Assembly: GCF_000316575.1 (NCBI RefSeq)
Contig: NC_019682.1
Coordinates: forward strand, 3,408,001-3,472,000
DNA from: Calothrix sp. PCC 7507
Lineage (GTDB): Bacteria; Cyanobacteriota; Cyanobacteriia; Cyanobacteriales; Nostocaceae
DNA length: 64,000 nucleotides
Reading direction: 5' to 3'
The notes under the pieces are model-generated. The model did no database searches. It saw only the letters and a program-made list of their open reading frames with translations, and was not told where the DNA came from. Below, piece by piece: positions 40,728-50,271 of the stretch. A program made the translations under genes and the position numbers. Positions within the stretch are counted from its first letter, which is position 1. Every line of letters begins with the position of its first letter.

Positions 40728-42347
40728 CTAAATCTCCGTATTGAGACGACTTTCTCTGATATGATTTTTCAGGTGTGCTTCAAAAAGTGTATGGCTCATG
40801 AATAAGTGGGCATCTTTCTCTTCATTTAATTTAAAATTTTCTTCAATTAAACGCTCAATGACATACTCCATTAAAACTGGAGTTTGCGAAAATTTGAATG
40901 CTTGTCTTTGAATGAGCGATCGCCTTTGCAATAATTCTATAGCTTCTAAGATTAATCTTTGGGACATTCGTGGCGATATCCCTGGTATAATATCCTTCGG
41001 CAAATTCCGCACCGAAATAAAATCTTGATTGAGCGCCAGCCAATACATCATGTGTTTTTCTAACTGAGACAAGCGATTAAACTGCTCGTCTAAAACGGCG
41101 CGAATGTCCCCAAAAACGACAGTCCCTTGTTTGATAAACTCAGACAGATTGCCACCAAATAATTCTTGAATCGCCGTCGCTACTAATTTCAAAAATAACG
41201 GGTTCCCTGCATACCAGTCTAATAACACCCTAAATTCCGCCTCTGATTGGTTAGTCAAGCCTTTAGCATTCAAAATTAAGATGCTATCTGCTTGATTTAA
41301 ACCAGTCAATTTCAGAGAGCGGACAGGTAGCGTTTCTCCTTCGAGGACAGAAAGTTCTTGAGGTTTTTCTCGACTGGTAAATACTACACAGCTTTGATGT
41401 TGCGAGTCTCCCAAACGCCTAATTAGCTCACCATAACCTTCATAACCCTGACGGTAGCGAATTTGAGAAATAAAGTAGGCAGAACCATTTTTTATACCTG
41501 GGTTACTGTTTGATATTTCCGGATTTTCTGGTGTCGTATAACCATTGTCTAGAAGCGAGTCAACATCATCTAATACCAGCAGACAACGTGAAGAGCGCAA
41601 ATAATCAATTAGTTGCGAAATTCGTCCTGTCACCGTTTTGGCAATATTTATATCTAGCGATGGATATAAAATTTGTAGCAATTGATGTAGAAGTACATCT
41701 AGAGGAGGGGCAAAACGTAGCGATCGCCAAATCACACATTCAAACTGCTCTTGAACTTCTGCTGACAACTTGACAGAAAAAGCAGTTTTACCAATCCCAC
41801 TCATGCCCAAAATGCCTATTAACCGACAGCGTTCTTGCACAATCCATTTTTCAACTAGAATCAGTTCTTGCATCCGTCCATAGAACACACTGACATCAAT
41901 TGCTTCACCCCAATCCCTGATTTTAGCTACTTCATGTTCTGCTAAATCAGTCTCTTCTTCTTTGTTAGTAGTGACAGAACTAATCACTGGTGGTAATTGA
42001 AACCAACCCTTTTTATACCCGGCTTTTTCTAACAAATGAGTCACACGACTCCAATTTTTCACCTTAACTGAGTATCCTGCTTGATTACTCAGCATTTCCT
42101 CTATATATTTATATAGTCCATTAGACAAGTAAACTCTCACAGTACTGCTACTTGGACTTTGATAAACTATCTTCGCAATCTCTGCCGGACTACAACCACA
42201 AAGTAAACCCCTCAGGAATTTCTTTTCTACGGGTGTCAGAGCTTTTCCTTTTGCTGATGCCAAATCTACGTATAACTTTTCTAACTCCCAACTTTTTTTA
42301 GCTTCTATAAATTCATCTTCTATTTGATGAGAATCAGCTGATGGCAT
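40728..42347 (-). CDS. NB-ARC (STAND) ATPase with vMAP-type N-terminal HTH
   Basis: The 539-residue protein begins with a helix-turn-helix-like region (residues ~15-120; LTPVEKKFLRGLLCGCSPAEIAKIV) resembling the N-terminal domain of vWA-MoxR-associated proteins, then an NB-ARC ATPase: Walker A GMSGIGKT at 181-188, Walker B CLLVLDDVDSLL, then GNPLFLKLVATAI. The C-terminus is a winged-helix-like region. Homologues often continue into WD40 or TPR sensor repeats; here the protein simply ends, with no sign of a frameshift. STAND proteins act as molecular switches in signalling or anti-phage immunity; the role here is unknown. Confidence 0.85.
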   Translation of the reverse strand: MPSADSHQIEDEFIEAKKSWELEKLYVDLASAKGKALTPVEKKFLRGLLCGCSPAEIAKIVYQSPSSSTVRVYLSNGLYKYIEEMLSNQAGYSVKVKNWSRVTHLLEKAGYKKGWFQLPPVISSVTTNKEEETDLAEHEVAKIRDWGEAIDVSVFYGRMQELILVEKWIVQERCRLIGILGMSGIGKTAFSVKLSAEVQEQFECVIWRSLRFAPPLDVLLHQLLQILYPSLDINIAKTVTGRISQLIDYLRSSRCLLVLDDVDSLLDNGYTTPENPEISNSNPGIKNGSAYFISQIRYRQGYEGYGELIRRLGDSQHQSCVVFTSREKPQELSVLEGETLPVRSLKLTGLNQADSILILNAKGLTNQSEAEFRVLLDWYAGNPLFLKLVATAIQELFGGNLSEFIKQGTVVFGDIRAVLDEQFNRLSQLEKHMMYWLALNQDFISVRNLPKDIIPGISPRMSQRLILEAIELLQRRSLIQRQAFKFSQTPVLMEYVIERLIEENFKLNEEKDAHLFMSHTLFEAHLKNHIRESRLNTEI

Positions 42348-42811
42348 TAGCGTTTTTGATGTATTTAAAGTAACTAAGGCAATATATTAACGATTCTTCT
42401 ATGAAATCAGAATAAATTAAAGATGAATTTCTAACGAATTTAATAACTTTCGTTAGGTGACTTGGCAGTTATTACTTAGGTATCGTTATGCTTAACAGGA
42501 ATTTAATAAAATTTCTTTGAAACTTTAAGTGAACAAATCCTGTCAACAAAGATCAAGACAAATATCGCTAGTGAGGGATTTTTAGTTTTACATAATACTG
42601 TGTTTTTAGGACTACTCAACAATGATTCTAGGATTTAGTAATTGCCAGCACTAGACCCTAAATTTAGTAGAGAAAGGTGTAAATAGTGACTCATTTTCTC
42701 ATCATTGTACAAAAAAGTTTTACCAACTTTACGGTTTAGCCACAAAAACAACTGTAGATATCAGATGAATTAGTCCAGATCAATCAATAGGGTATGAATG
42801 AGGTGTCCACT
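42348..42811. other. Divergent intergenic region
   Basis: These 464 bp lie between the NB-ARC gene and the small gene at 42812. It is AT-rich with no repeat element or structured RNA that I recognise; promoters of both genes must lie here. Confidence 0.5.
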
Positions 42812-43006
42812 ATGGCTCGAATTCGTGACGTTGTGCAAAAAGCTTTAGCCACCGGCTACTTGACTGTCGAAGCAGAAAACCAATTACGACATCTGCTGAC
42901 TACTCGCTATGACTTGGAAGATTTGAATGCTTTTATGACCTTACAGGAAGCTGCGATGAACGGTAAGGTGAAGCAGGAGTCGCGCGAGCAGTGTAGCGTC
43001 AAGTAG
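42812..43006 (+). CDS. Small conserved cyanobacterial protein (64 aa)
   Basis: The protein starts MARIRDVVQKALATGYLT and continues with EAENQLRHLLTTRYDLEDLNAF, a helical pattern I recognise as conserved across cyanobacteria and unnamed. ATG 42812 is preferred because GAGG lies 8 nt upstream; an ATG at 42794 is in frame. It is soluble with no known domain. Confidence 0.8.
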   Translation: MARIRDVVQKALATGYLTVEAENQLRHLLTTRYDLEDLNAFMTLQEAAMNGKVKQESREQCSVK

Positions 43007-43013
43007 GTGAGAC

Positions 43014-43712
43014 TCACCGACGAGAGCGTTTATCCTCATCTTCAGAATCTTCCTCGTCGTTAAAAAATCCCCAATCATCATCTTCATCAGCTTGATTATT
43101 AGTCGGTGGTTGGTAAGGAGGGATAATTACTCGGTAATCAGCATCATAAATTGATTCAGTTTTGCCGACAGCAGTATTTTTGGGTTCACGGTAGTTGTAG
43201 GAGTAAACTGAACCAGACCCAGAAGAGCTTTTAGGTTCTTGTTGACGTTCGTAAGTTTGAGAATCGGGAAACTCTTGTGCTGATTGTTTAGGGGTTGATG
43301 TTTCTTGTGGCTTTGGCTCAAAGTCCCAATCATCATTGCTGCTATCTGTATTCCAGTCATCGAATGCCTCACTGGAACTGTACTCTTTTTTACTAGCTGG
43401 TGGTGGACTAGGAGCAGCAGGTGTAGGTTCTTCTCTACGAGTTGTGTTAGTACGCGGTGGAGTCGCTGTTGATTTGAAGCGGTTTTGGCGTTGTGTCCCC
43501 ACAAAATAATTTGATAATTTAAACAAAGTAGTGATGAAGACAGATGTAAAAGCACCAGCAGCGGTGCTAAATAACATCCATATAGCCAGTGGTAAAGGTT
43601 GAGTCTGTATACCCAGAAAATTTAGTGATAGAAGGGGGGACCAATTTTGAGCTAATAAGAGTGTTAGTCCTCCCAATACTGCTACCAAAAGAATTAAGCG
43701 AATTACAGCCAT
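43014..43712 (-). CDS. Membrane protein with LapA-like N-terminus and acidic disordered tail
   Basis: The 232-residue protein has two N-terminal membrane helices (IRLILLVAVLGGLTLLLAQN; LPLAIWMLFSTAAGAFTSVF) as in LapA-type proteins. A Ser/Thr/Pro-rich and strongly acidic tail follows, ending DDWGFFNDEEDSEDEDKRSRR. The repeated (D/E)DW(G/D/N)F-like motifs (FDDWNTD, NDDWDFE, DDDWGFF) suggest short binding motifs. It is common in cyanobacteria and of unknown function. It converges on the small gene at 42812 with 7 bp between. Confidence 0.78.
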   Translation of the reverse strand: MAVIRLILLVAVLGGLTLLLAQNWSPLLSLNFLGIQTQPLPLAIWMLFSTAAGAFTSVFITTLFKLSNYFVGTQRQNRFKSTATPPRTNTTRREEPTPAAPSPPPASKKEYSSSEAFDDWNTDSSNDDWDFEPKPQETSTPKQSAQEFPDSQTYERQQEPKSSSGSGSVYSYNYREPKNTAVGKTESIYDADYRVIIPPYQPPTNNQADEDDDWGFFNDEEDSEDEDKRSRR

Positions 43713-43719
43713 ATTTTGT

Positions 43720-43756
43720 CAGTTGTCAGTTATCAGTTATCAGTTATCAGTTATCA
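43720..43756. repeat. Heptamer tandem repeat TTATCAG
   Basis: About four to five tandem TTATCAG-type units lie upstream of the minus-strand membrane-protein gene. It is a STRR-type repeat. Confidence 0.85.
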
Positions 43757-43853
43757 ATGGTCAGTTTGATGACTGCTCACTAACCACTGACAACTAACAC
43801 TATGAGCCATCTCTATCATTACCTTTTTCGCACAAGTCTACCTTGAGAGGGCT

Positions 43854-44507
43854 TTAACGACGACCTTGCCATCGCTGAATGGGAATGCAGTCAATATCCA
43901 GTTGATCTAAAACACGGGCTACAACAAAATCTACTAAATCCTCGATGGTTTGGGGGTGGTGATACCAACCAGGAATGGCGGGGACAACTCTCACGCCAGC
44001 TTCTGCCAAAGCAGTTAGGTTACGCAGGTGAATCAGACTAAAAGGAGTTTCACGGGGGACAATTACCAGCTTTCGACCTTCTTTGAGTTGGACATCCGCA
44101 GCCCTTTCTAGTAGGTCAGAACTCCAGCCTACTGATAATTTGGCGACAGTACTCATACTGCATGGCATGACAATCATCCCCAAGGTGCGAAAGGAGCCGC
44201 TAGCAATATTGGCTCCCACATCACTCCAAGGATGACAACGGAGTTTACCTGAAAGTGCAACTCCGGCTTGCTCTCGCCAGAATTGCTCTTGTTGTAGGGG
44301 TTCTGGTGGCATCCGGACGTTCTGCTCTGCTTGCCAAACCATGTAGGTTGATTTGGAGGCAACTAGTTCAATCTCATAGTCTGCGGCTAAGAGAAATTTG
44401 AGTGCGCGCACAGCGTAAATTAGACCAGATGCACCTGATATACCTAAAATAAGGGGTTTTGTATTATTTGACACTTTTATATCATGGAATTTACTCGTCC
44501 TCGTCAT
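43854..44507 (-). CDS. ubiX: Flavin prenyltransferase UbiX
   Basis: The protein (217 residues) prenylates FMN to the cofactor used by UbiD-type decarboxylases. Motifs: LILGISGASGLIYAVRALK, SKSTYMVWQ, ANIASGSFRTLGMIVMPCSMSTVA, and LVIVPRETPFSLIHLRN. The ATG at 44507 overlaps the stop of the upstream RNase R gene by 17 nt, so the two are probably one transcript. A GTG at 44474 (MSNNTKPLILG) may be the true start, since the conserved region begins there. Confidence 0.93.
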   Translation of the reverse strand: MTRTSKFHDIKVSNNTKPLILGISGASGLIYAVRALKFLLAADYEIELVASKSTYMVWQAEQNVRMPPEPLQQEQFWREQAGVALSGKLRCHPWSDVGANIASGSFRTLGMIVMPCSMSTVAKLSVGWSSDLLERAADVQLKEGRKLVIVPRETPFSLIHLRNLTALAEAGVRVVPAIPGWYHHPQTIEDLVDFVVARVLDQLDIDCIPIQRWQGRR

Positions 44508-46845
44508 AAGGATCTAGGTCGCCAGGATCAATCCCGTTTGCTAAGTAGATGCCTGATAAATCGTCGTGAGAGTTGTTGGCGTCTAAGTTTTTAGGGATGC
44601 CGTCACTACCAACAGTCACCAAATCGATTTGCTGGCGGTAGTAATCGACACTTTTAACTTGGACGGCGACGCGATCGCCTAATCGATAAGAAGCGCGATT
44701 TTTCCGGCCAAACAGTGCTTGTTGTCTGGCGCGATATTCATACCAATCATCTTTGAGAGAACTGACATGTACCAACCCTTCTACCCGTAAAGGTATACCC
44801 GGATTACCACTGATTTCAAACTCGGCGGCTGGTACTTCAATTTCGACAAAGAAACCGTAAGATTGCACACCAGTAATCACGCCTTGAAACACTTGACCGA
44901 TACGCTGTTTCATTAGTTGGGCTTTTTGCAGTCCAGCTAAATCGGCTTCTGCTTCTTGGACTTCTTTTTCCCGATCATTAATCTGGATAATTACCCGTGT
45001 CAAATCGCTTTGCAGTTCCTGCTGCAATTCTGGGGCGAGGACATTCCAGTTAATTTCATCATGGCAAGAAGAATGACGCAAGTTAACACGTTCTCGGACT
45101 CTAGTGTTGCGGCGATCGCGTCCTTGTTCAATCAGGGCATAGTACACTCTTTGCAAGAGCAAATCTGGATACCGCCGCAAAGGAGAACAGAAGTGGATAT
45201 ATTGCGGTAGTGACAATCCAAAGTGAGAGCCTTTGGTGGTGCTGTATACAGATGGCTTGAGGGTATCTTGCAACAAGTAGGTGAGGACTTGCTCGGATGG
45301 AGATTCGCCGAAAGCCCTGGTCAAGTGTTGATAATCTAGGGGTTGGATATCTACATCAGCGTCGAGTGCCAGTTCCACACCCAAATTGATCGCCAATTTC
45401 AGCATTTCTTGGACATCTTCAGCATCGGGTGTGCCTTGGACTCGCCAAATAGCCGGGACTCCCAACGCGCTGAAGTGGCTAGCTATTAGTTGATTGACTA
45501 ATAGCACAAACTCTGTCAGCAGAGAACGTACAGGCACATCATTCACCACCACAGCCCCCAAAATCCCCTCATCATAGTAAGGGTTTTGGCTAGGTGGCAG
45601 ATTTAGCTGCAAGCTACCACGACCCAAACGCACCTGTTTCACTATTTTGCGTAATTTTTCCAGGTCTTGCAATATCTGAATTACCTGGTCGGATTCATTT
45701 GTCGATTGACCTGTGAGAATGGCTTGGGCTTGTTGTTTATTGAGGGCGGTATCTACGTTGATGACGCTGGGTTGTACTTCCCATTCCTCCACTTCTCCTG
45801 ATTGGGGATCAAAGGTAATCAAGAACGAGAGGGTTAAGCGATCGCTTCCCACTGCTAAAGAACAGCGATCGGCTACAGTGTCTGGCAACATCGGTAGCAC
45901 TAACTCTCCCAGATAAACCGACTTACCTCTTTTGAAAGCTTCCCGGTCTAAGGCTTCATCAGGTTGAATATAGTGAGAAACATCGGTAATGTGAAATCCT
46001 AAACGCCAATATCCGGCGGCGGTTTTTTCCAAGCTAAAGGCATTTTCCACCAACTTGGAGTTACCGTTTACACCTTCAATGGTGAGGGTAAACACATTAC
46101 GCAAATCCAATTTACTCTTAAGGTCTGCTTTTAAAAGCCTTTTGGGCAACTTGGCGGCCGCTTCTAGCACTGAATCCGGGAAATTACGTGATAAATCATG
46201 TTTACATGTTACCAAATCTATATCAGCAGCAGCTTCTGCATCACTGCCGAGGATTTGTACCACACGACCCACTGGGGGATATTGTGCTAGGGGGTAACGG
46301 AGAACTTCTACATGGGCTAAGTGATCGATCGCTTCATCCAATTTCAAGGTGTTGGCTTGCAGTTTGAGTTCAAACAGCAATCGATCATCTAAAGGCACTG
46401 CCCGAAAGCCTGCCTCTACTTGTTTAATTCGGGCCAATAAGGTGTGATTGGAGCGTTCCAGAATTAGCTTGACTTCGCCTTCAGGAGAGCGACGACGGCT
46501 ACCTTCTTTGAGGACTCTTACCAAAACGCGATCGCCATTCCAAGCATTACTCAAATGGCTCTCACGGATGTAAATATCCTCGGCTCCTTCTACATCTTGA
46601 ATAGCAAAGCAAAAGCCTTTACTGGAACAGCGCAGTTTTGCTTCGATCAGTCCTTCTTCCGAAACGCGGCGATACTTACCACGTTCTTTCACCAAAATCC
46701 CGATCGTCTCCAGCACATCCAACGCAATGTGAAGCTTTTGTAAACTAATTTCATCCTCGCAACCAAGTTTCTTTTCCAAAACTTTACGAGCTACCAATTT
46801 ATCATCGGTGAAATTGGCAAGGAGTGTAGCGATTGAAAATTCCAT
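44491..46845 (-). CDS. RNase R/II-family exoribonuclease (RNB)
   Basis: This 784-residue 3'-to-5' exoribonuclease has cold-shock-like OB domains in the first ~200 residues (VSEEGLIEAKLRCSSKGFCFAI), then the RNB catalytic region (VSHYIQPDEALDREAFKRGKSVYL; LPMLPDTVADRCSLAVGSDRL; HFCSPLRRYPDLLLQRV) and a C-terminal S1 domain (GVITGVQSYGFFVEIEVP). The tail is acidic. It degrades structured RNA and finishes mRNA decay. ubiX overlaps its 3' end by 17 nt. The gene is preceded by nearly 1 kb without a gene. Confidence 0.93.
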   Translation of the reverse strand: MEFSIATLLANFTDDKLVARKVLEKKLGCEDEISLQKLHIALDVLETIGILVKERGKYRRVSEEGLIEAKLRCSSKGFCFAIQDVEGAEDIYIRESHLSNAWNGDRVLVRVLKEGSRRRSPEGEVKLILERSNHTLLARIKQVEAGFRAVPLDDRLLFELKLQANTLKLDEAIDHLAHVEVLRYPLAQYPPVGRVVQILGSDAEAAADIDLVTCKHDLSRNFPDSVLEAAAKLPKRLLKADLKSKLDLRNVFTLTIEGVNGNSKLVENAFSLEKTAAGYWRLGFHITDVSHYIQPDEALDREAFKRGKSVYLGELVLPMLPDTVADRCSLAVGSDRLTLSFLITFDPQSGEVEEWEVQPSVINVDTALNKQQAQAILTGQSTNESDQVIQILQDLEKLRKIVKQVRLGRGSLQLNLPPSQNPYYDEGILGAVVVNDVPVRSLLTEFVLLVNQLIASHFSALGVPAIWRVQGTPDAEDVQEMLKLAINLGVELALDADVDIQPLDYQHLTRAFGESPSEQVLTYLLQDTLKPSVYSTTKGSHFGLSLPQYIHFCSPLRRYPDLLLQRVYYALIEQGRDRRNTRVRERVNLRHSSCHDEINWNVLAPELQQELQSDLTRVIIQINDREKEVQEAEADLAGLQKAQLMKQRIGQVFQGVITGVQSYGFFVEIEVPAAEFEISGNPGIPLRVEGLVHVSSLKDDWYEYRARQQALFGRKNRASYRLGDRVAVQVKSVDYYRQQIDLVTVGSDGIPKNLDANNSHDDLSGIYLANGIDPGDLDPYDEDE

Positions 46846-47833
46846 GCAGTGAACCGACCTTTGGTCAAAACATCATTTTTTGAAGACACTTGTGTGCCGG
46901 GGTTTCCCCCATTGAAAAAATTGTGCGTTGCTTAATCTGGTTCTTTGGTATACACCCTCACGGACTACAGACACTAGCTAGAAACTAAATGCCATGAAGC
47001 AGAGCCTCCGAAAGTCCCAGGGTAAAAAGCTGACTCACCCTACGGGTTCGCCTTGAGGCGTTCTCGTACTGCAAAGCAGAACTCTTACCCTACGCTTAAG
47101 CAAGCTACACAGTAGCGTTGTCAAGCCAAGAGTAGCCACAGACGCGTCTACAAACTTCTCACTGCACGACAATCTCAGAGTTAGCCTGCGTTAAAGTTCT
47201 TGAATCTAGTCAAACTTCAAAAGTACGCCTGAGTTAGGTTTTTCCCCAACAGATTAATTACGCGAAGGGTTTTTGAGAGGCTTGTTTAGTAGAACTCTCT
47301 ACGCTGCCCAAAAACGCTATGTAGGGGAAACAGGTGTTTGATTGTCTAGACTGAAGGTACTTTTACGCTATTAGCCTCTGATATTTAACTAGGAGAAACT
47401 GCCGATAAACCCAATTTTCCCACATGTAGAATCGGTAACAATTAGGTAGCAGCAGAGCAAGCAGTGAGGGCGAACCTTATCCTTATTATTGTAGATTTAG
47501 CGCACACTCCCAGAAAATAGTTCTGGATATCGATTTGGGTAATCAGTATAGCATTGAAGGCGAGACTACTCAGAGTTAATCAGCAGTAGCCAAAATTCCC
47601 TCCCAAAAGAGCTACTGCTACAATCAAAACACAGGAGCAGGGAGTGGATCAGCTGTCACACATATAAGAATGCATATTGAGATAGCAGGGGAGCAGGAAG
47701 CAAGAGAGAATAAATTTAACCATTTCCTATGACGCCACTTGCTATATGCCGGGAAACCCGTCCACCGCAGTGGCTCCCCCATGCCCCATACCCCATAACC
47801 CTGATTCAACAGATTTAAGTAGGTGGCAGTAAT
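46846..47833. other. ~1-kb intergenic region, partly structured
   Basis: I see no open reading frame, tRNA, tmRNA or RNase P RNA signature in these 988 bp. There are palindromes (CGCCTTGAGGCG at 47051; ACTGCAAAGCAGAACTC near 47071) and stretches that look like dispersed repeat fragments (CACCCTACGGGTTCGCC near 47037). Part must be the leader of the RNase R gene. The rest is not AT-rich and may hold a non-coding RNA. Confidence 0.5.
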
Positions 47834-48727
47834 ATGTTGGCTCAATTCCAGAGCTTGTATCCCAACGGCAGTATTATTTCTGAATTAGTACAAATTTTTC
47901 AAGGTAAATATATTGTCCGTGTCAGTGTACAAATCGAAAATGTAACCCGTGCTACTGGTATGGCAGCAGCAGAAACAGTGGAAGTAGCAGAAGACCTAGC
48001 TAGAAGTAGAGCTTTGATGATTTTGGGTATAGGAAATGCCCCAGGAGAGACTGTAACATTTTCTCCCAAACCAATATCCCAGGTGCAGATCAACCCTGCT
48101 TTAAATACAGGAAGTGGATTAAATGAGTCTGCCTATTCTTCAGCCAAAAATGGTGATTTTGTCAGTGATAATTGGCCAGCGGCCAGTAGTCAAGAAGCAT
48201 CTGTACCACCCTTCAGTGGAAAAAACATTAAACCTGAACCAGTAATAGTTGAGCCAGAAAAAAAGGTTATTGAAACACACAGCACCAGTCAAAACGATAA
48301 CTACAGCCAGGATTTTAGTCAGCCGCTTTCTTTGTATCCCGACCGAAAACCCCAATTTGATAACCCAGTTGAAACTATAGGCATTAATTCTGGTAACGAG
48401 CCGGAAACTCAATTGTCACTAGGAATGACTGCTAGTAATGTCACACCGTTTACGCCCCGCAATTATAGTTCCTCCGAGGATGTAGATACGCCTACAGGAA
48501 CCAGTAAGAAAAAGAAGAAGAGTACACCCGTGGATTTGTCTGATGTCATTGCTAAAACCGATGTTGAACTTCAGCGTTTAGGGTGGACACCAGAACAGGG
48601 ACGGGAACACCTAATTAAAACCTACGGTAAGCGAGGACGTACCTTACTTACCGAAGATGAACTGTACGGTTTCCTCAAATACCTGGAATCTCAGCCTACG
48701 CCCATAGATCCGTTAACGGGTTTTTGA
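47834..48727 (+). CDS. Conserved cyanobacterial protein, possibly Rad52/ERF-like
   Basis: The 297-residue protein has a conserved N-terminal domain (LAQFQSLYPNGSIISELVQI...YIVRVSVQI...ATGMAAAETVEVAEDLARSR...). Its layout (beta-strands, ATGMA, then an Ala-rich helix after EVAED) recalls Rad52/ERF single-strand annealing proteins. A disordered Ser/Pro/Asn-rich linker of ~150 residues follows. The C-terminal ~60 residues (RLGWTPEQGREHLIKTYGKR, ...LTEDELYGFLKYLES) form a helical domain conserved in cyanobacteria. The recombination link is inference from pattern only. The ATG 47834 has AGGTGG upstream. Confidence 0.7.
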   Translation: MLAQFQSLYPNGSIISELVQIFQGKYIVRVSVQIENVTRATGMAAAETVEVAEDLARSRALMILGIGNAPGETVTFSPKPISQVQINPALNTGSGLNESAYSSAKNGDFVSDNWPAASSQEASVPPFSGKNIKPEPVIVEPEKKVIETHSTSQNDNYSQDFSQPLSLYPDRKPQFDNPVETIGINSGNEPETQLSLGMTASNVTPFTPRNYSSSEDVDTPTGTSKKKKKSTPVDLSDVIAKTDVELQRLGWTPEQGREHLIKTYGKRGRTLLTEDELYGFLKYLESQPTPIDPLTGF

Positions 48728-48865
48728 TTGGTCAGGAGTCAAGAGTCAAGAGTCAGGAGTCAAGAGTCAGGAGTCAAAATTATATTAAGTCCTGACCTTT
48801 GACCCTGGACTTTTGACCCTGGACTCTTAACCTTTGACCCTTGACCCTTGACCCTGGACTCTTAA

Positions 48866-49471
48866 CTAAACAACAGCAACCGGACGACTACCAGCTGCGT
48901 GACGGTCAATCACTTGGTCAATTAAGCCATATTCTCTAGCTTCCTCTGGCGACATGAAGAAGTCGCGTTCGGTATCTTCAGCAATCCGCTCAATTGGCTG
49001 ACCGGTGTGTTCAGCTAAATAGTCATTGAGCCGCTTTTTGTGGTAGAGAATTTCCCGCGCCTGAATTTCAATATCAGTTGCTTGTCCTTGAGCGCCACCT
49101 AAAGGTTGATGAATCATAATTCGAGAGTGGGGTAGACTCATCCGCTTACCTTTAGCGCCAGCGCTGAGGAGGAAAGCGCCCATACTAGCTGCTAATCCGG
49201 TACAAATAGTACAGACATCAGGGCGAATGTGCTTCATAGTGTCAAATATGCCCATGCCGGCTGTGACTGAACCACCGGGAGAATTGATATACAGATAAAT
49301 GTCTTTCTCCGAGTCGTCAGCATCCAAAAACAGCAGTTGGGCAACAATCAAGTTCGCTATGGAGTTATCAACCTGTTGTCCTAAAAAGATAATGCGCTCA
49401 CGTAACAGCCGTGAGTAGATGTCGAAGGCGCGTTCGCCGCGACCTGATTGTTCAATGACTATAGGAATCAT
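48866..49471 (-). CDS. clpP: ATP-dependent Clp protease proteolytic subunit
   Basis: This 201-residue serine peptidase has Ser96 in GLAASMGAF, His121 in [11 protein letters not shown] and Asp170 in DTERDFFMS as the catalytic triad. It assembles into heptameric rings fed by ClpC or ClpX. Cyanobacteria carry several clpP genes plus clpR; all three catalytic residues are kept, so this is an active ClpP. Start ATG gives [18 protein letters not shown], standard for the family. Which paralogue (clpP1-3) is not determined. Confidence 0.96.
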   Translation of the reverse strand: MIPIVIEQSGRGERAFDIYSRLLRERIIFLGQQVDNSIANLIVAQLLFLDADDSEKDIYLYINSPGGSVTAGMGIFDTMKHIRPDVCTICTGLAASMGAFLLSAGAKGKRMSLPHSRIMIHQPLGGAQGQATDIEIQAREILYHKKRLNDYLAEHTGQPIERIAEDTERDFFMSPEEAREYGLIDQVIDRHAAGSRPVAVV

Positions 49472-49979
49472 GTAGCCTGCTTGTAGCTATTTAACATCTA
49501 TTTTATCGATCGCAGCAGATAATTGGGGAATAGGGATTGGGGATTGGGGATTGGGGATTGGGGATTGGGGATTGGGGATTGGGGATTGGGGACTAGGGAT
49601 TATTTTAATGGTCAGACCCTAATTCAGACGGCACATATTGTTACGGGCACTTTTTGAGAGTGCTAGGTGTCTAGAGAACCATATTCACAAACCGCTAGCA
49701 CGCATCAACCCTTCAGTTTAATCATCTATGGCGTTAATGTCGAGGGGTTATCGTCAGCACTAAGGTGTTGAAAATATTTGCGGAATTAAGAAATTTCGTT
49801 CCCTGTTCCCTTTGCTCGTGGTTTGTTTTCGCTGTTGGTAACTTTTTCCACATTTTTTTATGATTGCTTTGGGCAATTTACCGGTTATTTTCCCCAAAAC
49901 CGGGAAATTAATAGATAAGAGGTGTAGTTAGAGTAACCAATTCTACTGGAAATGCTTTTGTCGGATAGGGAGACCTGCC
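49472..49979. other. Intergenic region before the 53-residue ORF
   Basis: It contains the GGGATTG heptamer array (49533-49590). The remainder holds no clear gene; the promoter and leader of the 49980 gene and the clpP promoter lie here. Confidence 0.5.
49533..49590. repeat. Heptamer tandem repeat GGGATTG x8
   Basis: About eight exact copies of GGGATTG run from 49533 to 49590, upstream of clpP. It is the longest heptamer array in the window and of the kind likely to vary between strains. Confidence 0.95.
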
Positions 49980-50141
49980 ATGCTAGAAAAACTTGTGCAA
50001 GCCGCCATTATTACCTTCTTGCTCCAACTCATCGCAGGACTTAGCCCTAATGCTAATGTTAGAGTTGAGACTAAGTCCGCAACACCTGCGTCGGAAATGC
50101 CAGCACCAGTAGTCAGTTCGCTGTTTTCTTATTTGCGGTAA
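49980..50141 (+). CDS. Small cyanobacterial protein (53 aa) with hydrophobic N-terminal helix
   Basis: ATG 49980 begins MLEKLVQAAIITFLLQ and runs to TAA at 50139-50141. GGGAG sits 7 nt before the ATG, an excellent ribosome site, and the N-terminus is an amphipathic or membrane helix followed by a Ser/Thr/Pro/Val segment. I believe similar short ORFs occur in related cyanobacteria, but function is unknown. It could be a membrane-associated peptide. Confidence 0.7.
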   Translation: MLEKLVQAAIITFLLQLIAGLSPNANVRVETKSATPASEMPAPVVSSLFSYLR

Positions 50142-50271
50142 CGTTAAATCAGTGAACAGTAAACAGTGAACAGTGAACAGTTATTTTGATAACTGATACT
50201 TCGACTACGCTCAGTACAAGTAACTGATAACTGACAACTGAACAAAGAAGGCAACTACCTGTATTTGAATC

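Noticed and set aside
40728-42347. Frameshifted, formerly longer NB-ARC protein
   Set aside because: The downstream region is the intact aroK gene, with no WD40 or TPR sequence in other frames.
46846-47833. tmRNA, RNase P RNA or 6S RNA
   Set aside because: None of the conserved ends or the tmRNA tag sequence was found in either strand by eye.
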